A stretch of DNA of 34,521 nucleotides from JBCDLI01 sp038745535. GTDB lineage: Bacteria; Pseudomonadota; Alphaproteobacteria; Rhizobiales; Rhizobiaceae. The notes under the pieces were generated by a model that was not told the origin of the DNA, did not search any database, and was given only the letters and a program-made list of their open reading frames with translations. The stretch is from contig JBCDLI010000022.1 of assembly GCA_038745535.1 (NCBI GenBank), positions 1 to 34,521 on the forward strand, in the 5' to 3' direction. This document shows, in pieces, positions 15,694 to 22,839 of the stretch. The first letter of the stretch is position 1. Every line of letters starts with the position of its first letter. Made by a program: the position numbers and the translations under genes.

Positions 15694-16938
15694 ATGGCGT
15701 TGAGAGACTCGTTTTCGCCGTTGCTGATCGGCGCTGCTTCGCTGATGTTCGCGGGTGGATTGAACGGTCTCATATTACCGGTTCGTGGCGCGATAGAGGG
15801 ATTTTCCCCGCTAACACTCGGTCTCCTTGGCACCGGATGGGCAATTGGTTTCATCGCCGGATGCCTGCTTGTTCCACGCGTTGTGCGACGCGTCGGCCAC
15901 ATTCGTGCATTTGGAGCCATGACATCGTTTGCGGCTGTTTCCATCCTGATTTCAGCATTGATCATTACGCCTTGGGCCTGGATCCCCCTTCGTGCGCTTG
16001 CAGGTTTCTGCTTTGCGGGTGCGGCTCAAATCATGGAAAGCTGGTTGAACGAAGGCTCAACCACACAAAACCGAGGTCGCGTATTTGGCACCTATGCGAT
16101 GGTCAATCTCGCTTCTAATACCGCCGGACAAATGGTTCTGCCGCTTGGCAATCCTGCAGCTGAAACGTTTTTCGTACTGGGCGCTGTTTTCTATGCATTA
16201 GCGCTGCTGCCCACTGCGCTTTACGCCACGCAGCAACCCAAACCACTAACCGAAGTTAAACTTGACCTCCCCACACTCTGGCGAAACTCACCGATCGCAG
16301 TCGGCGGGGCTTTTCTCGTCGGTTCGGCAAATTCTTGTTTCGGCACTCTTGCCGCCGTCTATGGCGAAGCGATCGGCATGTCGGTGACCGTGATCGCACT
16401 GTTTGTTTCGACCACGCTGTTCGCAGGCGCTTTCGCACAGCTGCCGGTCGGTTGGCTATCGGACCGATCAGACCGGCGCTATGTGCTCATAGGCGTGAGC
16501 ATTTTGGGCATCGTCGCGTCTTCGTTCTTCGTCAGCACCTCTCCGCGTGATCTCACGACCGTTTTCATCGCGGCCGCCTGCTTCGGCGCATGCCTTCACA
16601 CCATGTATCCGTTGCTCGTCAGCCACGCCAATGACCACGCAACCGAAGGAACATTCCTGCGCACATCTGGTGGTCTGCTTTTGATCTTCGGCATTGGTTC
16701 AATCGTCGGGCCACTTATCGGCGGCGGTGCCATGACCATTATGGGGCCGGAAGGTATGTTCATGACAATCGCAACATGTCATGTGTTGCTTACGCTTTTT
16801 GCCCTTTGGCGTGTAAGCCGCCGCGCACCAGTGCCGGTTGAAGATCGCACAGAGTTTCAAGCCGTACCAGCAGCCCGGAACTCCACGCCGGAGACCGTAG
16901 CATTGGACCCCCGTTCAACCCATGCGGCCGAGCACTAG
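15694..16938 (+). CDS. MFS transporter (paralogue of the gene at 20414)
   Basis: The 414-residue protein has about 12 hydrophobic helices. MFS signatures are the loop 2-3 region 'VVRRVGHIRAFGAM' and the loop 8-9 motif 'GWLSDRSDRRYVLIG'. The N-terminus 'PVRGAIEGFSPLTLGLLGTGWAIGFIAGC' (in sequence) and the tail 'VALDPRST' are shared with the MFS protein at 20414-21724, so the two are paralogues of a YcaD-like subfamily. The substrate is unknown. The start is an ATG with GGACGA upstream. It is divergent from the toxin-antitoxin operon and converges with ETF-QO with only four bases between stop codons. Confidence 0.9.
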   Translation: MALRDSFSPLLIGAASLMFAGGLNGLILPVRGAIEGFSPLTLGLLGTGWAIGFIAGCLLVPRVVRRVGHIRAFGAMTSFAAVSILISALIITPWAWIPLRALAGFCFAGAAQIMESWLNEGSTTQNRGRVFGTYAMVNLASNTAGQMVLPLGNPAAETFFVLGAVFYALALLPTALYATQQPKPLTEVKLDLPTLWRNSPIAVGGAFLVGSANSCFGTLAAVYGEAIGMSVTVIALFVSTTLFAGAFAQLPVGWLSDRSDRRYVLIGVSILGIVASSFFVSTSPRDLTTVFIAAACFGACLHTMYPLLVSHANDHATEGTFLRTSGGLLLIFGIGSIVGPLIGGGAMTIMGPEGMFMTIATCHVLLTLFALWRVSRRAPVPVEDRTEFQAVPAARNSTPETVALDPRSTHAAEH

Positions 16939-16942
16939 TTGC

Positions 16943-18682
16943 TTACATGTTTGGATAAACCGGCCCTTCGCCACCCTGTGGCACCGTCCAAGTTATGTTC
17001 TGGTTTGGGTCTTTGATATCACAGGTTTTACAGTGGACGCAGTTCTGCGCGTTAATCTGAAAGCGCACATCATCGGTAATATCGTAGGGCGAAGAAGCGG
17101 TAACCGTGTTCCCCTCACCGTCGACCCACTCATAGACGCCAGCAGGACAATAGCGGTGCGATAAACCTGCGTAGTTAGCGTACTCTGATGCTTTTTGAAG
17201 CGCATCATTGATGAGCTTCAAGTGAATTGGCTGATCTTCCTCATGATTTGTGTTCGACATGAACACTGATGAAAGCCGATCAAATGAGATGACGCCGTCG
17301 GGCTTAGGATAATCCACCGGTTGGTGCTTCGAGGAAGGTTCGGTTGCTGCATGGTCCTGCTTGCGGTGGCTCAAGGTGCCAAGCGGGGACCAGCCTTTGG
17401 TAATTGTGTTGATCCACATATCGGCGGCGCCAACGACTGTTCCAAGCATGGTGCCGAACTTCGAAAGCGCAGGTTTCACATTGCGCACCAGCTTTAGGTC
17501 CTGACCGATTTCACTGCCGCGCCACGCCGCTTCGTAGGCATTGAGCGCATCATCGTTTTGTCGGCCTTCAGAAATTGCCTCGGCTGCTTTTTCAGCTGCC
17601 AACATTCCAGAAAGCACCGCGTTATGGGAGCCTTTAATGCGCGGAACATTTACAAAACCGGCCGAGCAGCCAAGGAGTGCACCACCCGGAAATGAGACCT
17701 TCGGCACAGACTGCCATCCGCCTTCCGTGATCGCGCGAGCTCCGTAGGAGATGCGCTTGCCGCCTTCAAACAAACCGCGAATAGCTGAATGCTGCTTGAA
17801 GCGTTGGAATTCCTCAAATGGTGAGAGGAATGGATTTTTGTAGTTCAAATGAACAACGAACCCGACCGCAACTTGATTGTCTTCAAGATGGTAGATAAAC
17901 GATCCGCCGCCGGTAGAGTTATTCAACGGCCAGCCAAGCGTGTGCTGCACCAGACCTTGCTTGTGCTTGTCGGGATCAACCTCCCAAAGCTCTTTCATTC
18001 CGATGCCGAATTTCGCCGGCTCTTTATTGTGATCGAGGTCAAACCTCTCGATGAGCTCTTTGGCAACAGATCCGCGGACGCCCTCTCCGACAAGAACGTA
18101 TTTGCCATGAAGCTCCATGCCGCGCGCAAACATTGCCGTTGGCTTGCCGTCACGACCGACGCCCATATCGCCAGTCGCGACGCCTTTGACTGAACCGTCG
18201 GGGTTATAAACAATTTCCGCAGCGGCAAAGCCCGGATAAATTTCAACACCCAGCGCTTCTGCTCGCGCTGCCAACCAGCGTGCGACATTTCCAAGCGAGG
18301 CGATGTAGTTGCCGTGATTGTTCATGAGCGGTGGCATCGCGAAATTGGGGAGACGCACGCTCCGACGCTCGCTGAGAAATAAAAATTGGTCCTCGGTGAC
18401 CTCAGTTTTCAGCGGATGATCGGGATCATCGCGCCAATCAGTTATGAGCTTGTCTAGACCGATGGGATCAATGACAGCGCCGGACAGAATGTGCGCGCCA
18501 ACTTCGGCACCCTTCTCTAAAACAACAACTGACAAGCTCTCGTTGAGTTGTTTCAGCCGAATAGCGGCGGCAAGGCCAGCTGGACCTGCCCCGACAATGA
18601 CCACGTCGAATTCCATCGCCTCGCGCGATTCTTTCATCACGGGACCTTCGCCACCCCCATCGGACCAGCTTTCAAGCGTCAT
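16943..18682 (-). CDS. Electron transfer flavoprotein-ubiquinone oxidoreductase (ETF-QO)
   Basis: The 579-residue membrane-associated enzyme passes electrons from reduced ETF, produced by acyl-CoA and other flavin dehydrogenases, to ubiquinone. The FAD motif GAGPAG is at residues 31-36. The C-terminal ferredoxin-like part holds the four cysteines of the [4Fe-4S] cluster in 'RYCPAGVYEW' and 'NCVHCKTCDIKDPNQNITW' and ends 'GGEGPVYPNM', as in the human and bacterial enzymes. The start at 18682 lacks a clear ribosome site; ATG 18637 has GAAGG at good spacing and would give a shorter N-terminus starting MKESREAMEF. A LiuR-like ACGT palindrome lies 76 bases upstream, fitting control with branched-chain amino acid or fatty acid breakdown. 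Confidence 0.96.
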   Translation of the reverse strand: MTLESWSDGGGEGPVMKESREAMEFDVVIVGAGPAGLAAAIRLKQLNESLSVVVLEKGAEVGAHILSGAVIDPIGLDKLITDWRDDPDHPLKTEVTEDQFLFLSERRSVRLPNFAMPPLMNNHGNYIASLGNVARWLAARAEALGVEIYPGFAAAEIVYNPDGSVKGVATGDMGVGRDGKPTAMFARGMELHGKYVLVGEGVRGSVAKELIERFDLDHNKEPAKFGIGMKELWEVDPDKHKQGLVQHTLGWPLNNSTGGGSFIYHLEDNQVAVGFVVHLNYKNPFLSPFEEFQRFKQHSAIRGLFEGGKRISYGARAITEGGWQSVPKVSFPGGALLGCSAGFVNVPRIKGSHNAVLSGMLAAEKAAEAISEGRQNDDALNAYEAAWRGSEIGQDLKLVRNVKPALSKFGTMLGTVVGAADMWINTITKGWSPLGTLSHRKQDHAATEPSSKHQPVDYPKPDGVISFDRLSSVFMSNTNHEEDQPIHLKLINDALQKASEYANYAGLSHRYCPAGVYEWVDGEGNTVTASSPYDITDDVRFQINAQNCVHCKTCDIKDPNQNITWTVPQGGEGPVYPNM

Positions 18683-18757
18683 GAAGTTGTACTCTCGTCT
18701 GTCATGTCTCCAAGGTCGAACGCTCGAAGCTCCTCCAGTCAGGACAACTATATTCCT

Positions 18758-18773
18758 TTAACGTAAACGTCAA
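18758..18773 (-). promoter_or_regulatory. LiuR-like operator candidate upstream of ETF-QO
   Basis: On the minus strand the sequence is TTGACGTTTACGTTAA, two ACGT half-sites in near-perfect dyad, matching the palindrome at 9971-9986 in 14 of 16 positions. Its TTGACG could serve as a -35 with TATAGT 15 bases on, so a bound protein would occlude the promoter. ETF and ETF-QO genes are known LiuR-type regulon members in several proteobacteria; assignment here is inference. Confidence 0.6.
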
Positions 18774-18797
18774 TTAAGCGGACCTGCCTGTACGGGC

Positions 18798-19412
18798 CTA
18801 CTCCTCCGCGATTGCTTCAACCTCAATCATGACCGTAACCTCGTCACCAACAAGACCGCCAAGCCCGTAGGTCATACCGAAGTCGGAGCGATTAATGCGC
18901 GTTGTGGCAGACAACCCCAGAGTGCGTTTACCGTGACCGAATGGATAGGCTTCATCCTTGTTGAGTGTGACCTGAAGTTCGACGGGCTTCGACTGCCCGA
19001 GAATGGTCAGATTGCCGCTCACGATGCCCGAACTATCAGTGTTTGGCGTGCCGCCTGCCGCGACGAACGTGATCTCAGAAAAACGATCAACATTTAGGAA
19101 ATCGGCACTTCGCACGTGATCATCGCGTCTCTGGTCATTTGTGAAGATCGACGCGGGATTAACGACGGCGGATACATCCGAAATCGTTTGTGTGTCGGCA
19201 TTGTAGGTAAACGAGCCTGATACTTCGGTGAACCACCCCAGCGTTTTCGCGTAACCGATGTGGTCAATCCAAAACGCGACCGTCGTATGGGTCGGATCGA
19301 GTTCAAACATTACGGGGTCTGCGACGCTTTTATTCGGCGTAAATATGGTCATGCCTGCAACAAAAAAACCGATCGCTGCCGACGACATAGAGCGTGATGA
19401 AATTATCTGCAT
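18798..19412 (-). CDS. YceI family periplasmic protein
   Basis: The 204-residue protein has a signal peptide (about residues 1-31). The mature part starts 'MFELDPTHTTVAFWIDHIG' and contains 'VSGSFTYNADTQTISDVSAVV' and 'NDQRRDDHVRSADFLNVDRF' in sequence, the typical lipocalin-like YceI barrel that binds isoprenoid chains in the TT1927b structure. It is probably a periplasmic polyprenoid-binding protein; its cellular role is not settled. The start is an ATG with GGAG at seven bases. It lies upstream of ETF-QO on the same strand but with a 115-base gap that holds a promoter-like region, so co-transcription is uncertain. An inverted repeat lies in its own upstream region. Confidence 0.92.
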   Translation of the reverse strand: MQIISSRSMSSAAIGFFVAGMTIFTPNKSVADPVMFELDPTHTTVAFWIDHIGYAKTLGWFTEVSGSFTYNADTQTISDVSAVVNPASIFTNDQRRDDHVRSADFLNVDRFSEITFVAAGGTPNTDSSGIVSGNLTILGQSKPVELQVTLNKDEAYPFGHGKRTLGLSATTRINRSDFGMTYGLGGLVGDEVTVMIEVEAIAEE

Positions 19413-19438
19413 TTCGAACTCCGCACGTTTTCATATTT

Positions 19439-19459
19439 TATCGAGATGGGTACTCGATA
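19439..19459. promoter_or_regulatory. Inverted repeat TATCGAG-N7-CTCGATA, operator candidate
   Basis: Perfect 7-base arms spaced by 7 bases lie between the divergent yceI and uracil-DNA glycosylase-like genes, 27 bases before the yceI start. A TAAAAT -10-like hexamer on the minus strand overlaps the left arm, so a bound dimer would affect yceI transcription. I do not recognise the regulator. Confidence 0.45.
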
Positions 19460-19534
19460 TGAGTTTGGAAGACGGAGCACACCGAATGTGCGCGTTGTCC
19501 ATTGCCAACCCCGCATCGTTTAACACAGAATATC

Positions 19535-20356
19535 ATGATGGATGATCGCGAATACACCCGAGAAGAACTCGCATCTCTGTTGGCGTTTTACGCCGATAGC
19601 GGGCTGGATTTCCCGATTGGCGATGCGAACGCTGACCGCTTTGATGCGCCCAAGCCGGAAAAGAAAGATACGCCCACCGCTCCAACCGCTTCATCGGCTA
19701 CAAATAGCGCTCCGCGCCAACCAACCCCCCAGCAACAATCTAAAGCTGTGCCCGATGATGAGGCAATTCGACTGGCAGAGACAGCTGCTGCAGCTGCTAG
19801 GACGCTTGAAGAATTATACGCGGCCGTACACTCGTTTGACGCTTGCGCACTGAAACGTACCGCGCGGACTACCGTGTTTGAAAGCGGTGCCCGGGGGGCA
19901 TCCCTGATGGTCATTATGCAAGCGCCGACGCGGGAAGACGATGGTGCTGGAGCAGGATTTCAAGGTCCTTCAGGCATACTCCTGCAGGCCATGTTGAATG
20001 CTATTGGACTTGATCGAGACAGGGACTGCTATGGGGGATATTGTGTTCCGTGGCGAACGCCGGGTGATCAGCCGCCAAATCCGCGACATATGGCGATCTA
20101 TCGACCGTTCCTTGACCGACAGATCGAGTTGGCAAAGCCCAAAATGATCCTATCCATGGTCGGGGACGGAGCAGCACGATTTCTGTTTCAATCAAACAAA
20201 GGCCTAGTCGGTCTGCGCGGCGAGGTTCGCAATCTCAAAGGTGTTCGCGCGGTCGTTACGTTCGCGCCATCATTTCTGTTGAATGAGCCTTTGCAAAAGC
20301 GAAACGCATGGTCAGATTTGAAAATGCTGCGCACCGCATTGGATCGCGTAAATTGA
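19535..20356 (+). CDS. Uracil-DNA glycosylase-like protein (family 4 fold, altered motifs)
   Basis: The 273-residue protein starts at ATG 19535 (or 19538). A low-complexity Pro/Ala/Thr linker (about residues 35-75) precedes a family 4 uracil-DNA glycosylase-like domain. The fold signs are 'SFDACALKRTART', 'GPSGILLQAMLNAIGLDRDRDCY' in sequence, 'CVPWRTPGDQPPNPRHM' and 'QKRNAWSDLKMLRTAL'. Family 4 enzymes carry GEAPG in motif 1 and an HPxYLL-type motif 2. Here these read MQAPT (residues 128-132) and APSFLL, with alanine 244 where the catalytic-site histidine is expected. The locus next to ETF-QO is where related species carry the glycosylase, so this looks like the orthologue with a changed or lost active site. 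The ribosome site is weak. Confidence 0.82.
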   Translation: MMDDREYTREELASLLAFYADSGLDFPIGDANADRFDAPKPEKKDTPTAPTASSATNSAPRQPTPQQQSKAVPDDEAIRLAETAAAAARTLEELYAAVHSFDACALKRTARTTVFESGARGASLMVIMQAPTREDDGAGAGFQGPSGILLQAMLNAIGLDRDRDCYGGYCVPWRTPGDQPPNPRHMAIYRPFLDRQIELAKPKMILSMVGDGAARFLFQSNKGLVGLRGEVRNLKGVRAVVTFAPSFLLNEPLQKRNAWSDLKMLRTALDRVN

Positions 20357-20413
20357 GATTGCACTGTCATTGAAACGTGATAGAGGCGCGCCGACAAAAT
20401 CGGGTCAGCTGCC

Positions 20414-21724
20414 ATGTTGCGCCAACTTAGCTCGGTCTGGGGACTACTCCTATCCACGTTTTTCATGCTCGCCGCGACGGGGCTCTCGTTCGTTGTCGTA
20501 CCCCTGCGTGCGCAGCTTGAAGGGTGGTCACCCACAACAATTGGTTTCTTCGGAGCCGCCTATGCGGCAGGTTTTATGGCAGGCTGTTTCTTCACGCCGA
20601 AACTTGTGCTGCGCGTTGGCCATGTCCGTGTCTATGCCGTGCTTTCAGCAGTACTTTGCATGTCGGTGCTTCTCCATTCGGTCTACGTGAACGTTCCGAT
20701 ATGGCTGGTGGCGAGAGCGCTCGGTGGCTTTGCTCTAGCGGGTGTCTACATGGTGGTCGAAAGCTGGCTCAACGAGCAAGCTACCAACGAAACGCGCGGT
20801 TCGGTTTTTTCCATTTATATGATCGTCAACATGGTCGGTCTTGTGTCCGGCCAGTTTCTGCTCATTAGCGGCGACCCTGCGACGACCGTGCTCTTTATTC
20901 TGTCAGGGGTTCTTTATGCGGCAGCGGTAATCCCGACGGGGTTGTCGAACGCATCATCACCTCAGCCGCTCACCGAAGCGACCCTCGATCTGCGCGAGCT
21001 TTTGACAAACTCGCCCGTCGCTGTCATCGGAGCGGTTGTGGCGGGCGCGGTATGGGGATCGTGGAGTTTTCACGCTGCGATTTATGCCGCAGATGGGGGA
21101 TTGGCGCAAAGCAACATCGCTTTCATGCTGGTAGCGGCAATGGCAGGTGGGGTTTTGTTTCAGTTTCCGATCGGCAAAATTTCCGATGTCATCGACCGTC
21201 GCATTGTCATCATCGGCGTATCTTTCGCGTGTGCTCTGATTTCTGGTGTTTTGGTGCTCGTTCAACCAGACAACGGCTTTGCGCTCTACGCGCTCGTCTT
21301 TTGTTTTGGCGGCACGTTCATGCCGATCTATTCACTCGTTGTGGCCCACGGTAATGATTATGCTGATCCTGCCGATTTCGTGGAAGTCTCCTCAGGCCTT
21401 TTGATTGTATACGGCGTGGGGACAATGATCGGCCCGGTTGCGACAGGCGTGTTGATGGACGCAGTCGGTCGACACGGACTGTTTGCTTCTGTCGGCGTTG
21501 TGCTCATTGTGCTGGTGTTTTTCGCTGCATTCCGTCTCACCCAACGCGGAGCTGCGCCCGAAGAAGAGCGTATCGACTTTAACTACGCGCCCACACTCCC
21601 GAACGCAGTCACCACCGAAAGCTATCTTCTCGATCCGCGGTCGGACGAAGACGCCTATTCATCGTACGAAATTGATGCAGAGGAAAACGCGCTTTCGGCG
21701 AAAAGCTCGGATGTAGCAGTGTAA
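20414..21724 (+). CDS. MFS transporter (paralogue of the gene at 15694)
   Basis: The 436-residue protein has about 12 hydrophobic helices. MFS landmarks are 'KLVLRVGHVRVYAVLSA' in loop 2-3 and 'GKISDVIDRRIVIIG' in loop 8-9. It shares the opening 'PLRAQLEGWSPTTIGFFGAAYAAGF' (in sequence), 'VVESWLNEQATNETRG' and the 'LLDPRSDE' tail with the protein at 15694-16938, which shows common ancestry. It has a longer acidic C-terminus. The substrate is unknown. The ATG at 20414 is 57 bases after the glycosylase-like gene, possibly in one transcript. It converges with the EamA gene with six bases between stops. Confidence 0.9.
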   Translation: MLRQLSSVWGLLLSTFFMLAATGLSFVVVPLRAQLEGWSPTTIGFFGAAYAAGFMAGCFFTPKLVLRVGHVRVYAVLSAVLCMSVLLHSVYVNVPIWLVARALGGFALAGVYMVVESWLNEQATNETRGSVFSIYMIVNMVGLVSGQFLLISGDPATTVLFILSGVLYAAAVIPTGLSNASSPQPLTEATLDLRELLTNSPVAVIGAVVAGAVWGSWSFHAAIYAADGGLAQSNIAFMLVAAMAGGVLFQFPIGKISDVIDRRIVIIGVSFACALISGVLVLVQPDNGFALYALVFCFGGTFMPIYSLVVAHGNDYADPADFVEVSSGLLIVYGVGTMIGPVATGVLMDAVGRHGLFASVGVVLIVLVFFAAFRLTQRGAAPEEERIDFNYAPTLPNAVTTESYLLDPRSDEDAYSSYEIDAEENALSAKSSDVAV

Positions 21725-21730
21725 TCTCAG

Positions 21731-22684
21731 CTACCCTTGAGGCGTTATCACTGGCCTGGCCGCCTGGGCTTTGGAACCGCGTAGGTTTTCCCGCCAGATT
21801 ATAAAAACGCCCGACGCGATGACGATTGCTGATCCGAAAATCACAGCCCAAGTCGGGTATTCCGCGAATAGGACAATGCCGATTGCAATGGAGAGGATCA
21901 CGGATGTGTATTCGAACGGCGCAATCGTGCCGGTGTCAGCGAAACGATAACTCTGTGTCAAAAGGATCTGGCCCAGACCACCGCAGAAGCCCGCTGACAC
22001 CAGCGCTATGATTTGACCTGGGGCCAACGGCTCCCATCCAAACGGGATCGAGAGAAGCGCAAAGCCGCTTGCCGTCATCGAAAAGTAAAGAACAATGGTC
22101 GGCGTTGTCTCTGTGTGGATAAGCTTGCGCACGAGGACGAAAGCCAAAGCCGCCAAGCACGCAGACAGTAGCGTGGCCAACGCACCAAGCGCCTCCCTAT
22201 CGTTGAGTTCGCCATCCCGAAGTGCATCAAGGTTCGGCCATGTTATGATGACCACACCCACGAGACCCACCGCGACCGCGCTCCAGCGATAGACGCGGAT
22301 TACTTCGCCCAAAAACAGTGCTCCAAAGACAACGAGGAACAGTGGACGAGAATATCCGATCGCTATTGCGTCGGGCAGCGGCAGTCGTGTCAGGCCATAA
22401 AAGCCAAGCGCCATGGCACACACGCCGATTGTTCCACGCGCAATGTGCCCCTTTAAGTGATTTGTCTTCAAAACGCCTTGCAGACTGCCAGCGAACCAGA
22501 GCCAGACGACAATTGGAAGGATCGCAAAGAATGAACGAAAGAAAACAATTTGGCCCGGCGGCAATTGGCCGGAAAGCTTGATGCAGGTTACCATCGCCAT
22601 GAAGGCGCATACCGATGCGATCTTCAAACCGATGCCGAGTACTGGGCGGTCCTGAGCGGCGCTTAATTTAAGTGAGGTATTCAT
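21731..22684 (-). CDS. DMT family transporter (EamA)
   Basis: The 317-residue protein has ten predicted helices in two EamA repeats. The first begins 'LKIASVCAFMAMVTCIKLSG'; the ends of the repeats carry 'YRWSAVAVGLVGVVII' and 'PTWAVIFGSAIVIASGVFIIW', the usual last-helix signatures. Family members export metabolites such as amino acids or nucleosides; the substrate here is unknown. The protein starts at the ATG 22684 with a short polar N-terminus. It is monocistronic and divergent from pepN. The 155-base region between them shows no operator I can support. Confidence 0.9.
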   Translation of the reverse strand: MNTSLKLSAAQDRPVLGIGLKIASVCAFMAMVTCIKLSGQLPPGQIVFFRSFFAILPIVVWLWFAGSLQGVLKTNHLKGHIARGTIGVCAMALGFYGLTRLPLPDAIAIGYSRPLFLVVFGALFLGEVIRVYRWSAVAVGLVGVVIITWPNLDALRDGELNDREALGALATLLSACLAALAFVLVRKLIHTETTPTIVLYFSMTASGFALLSIPFGWEPLAPGQIIALVSAGFCGGLGQILLTQSYRFADTGTIAPFEYTSVILSIAIGIVLFAEYPTWAVIFGSAIVIASGVFIIWRENLRGSKAQAARPVITPQG

Positions 22685-22839
22685 TTGCGAAACCGCTTTG
22701 GCGGGGAAATGCTCTTTCGAAACGCTACGAATTGGGAGTTATGGTCGACGAATGGCTTATCCTAAGCGGAAGGCGATGTGCTAGCTTCTCTAGCCTCTAA
22801 CACACGCCGCGCCGCTGCGGTTCCTCAGAAAGCATATCG

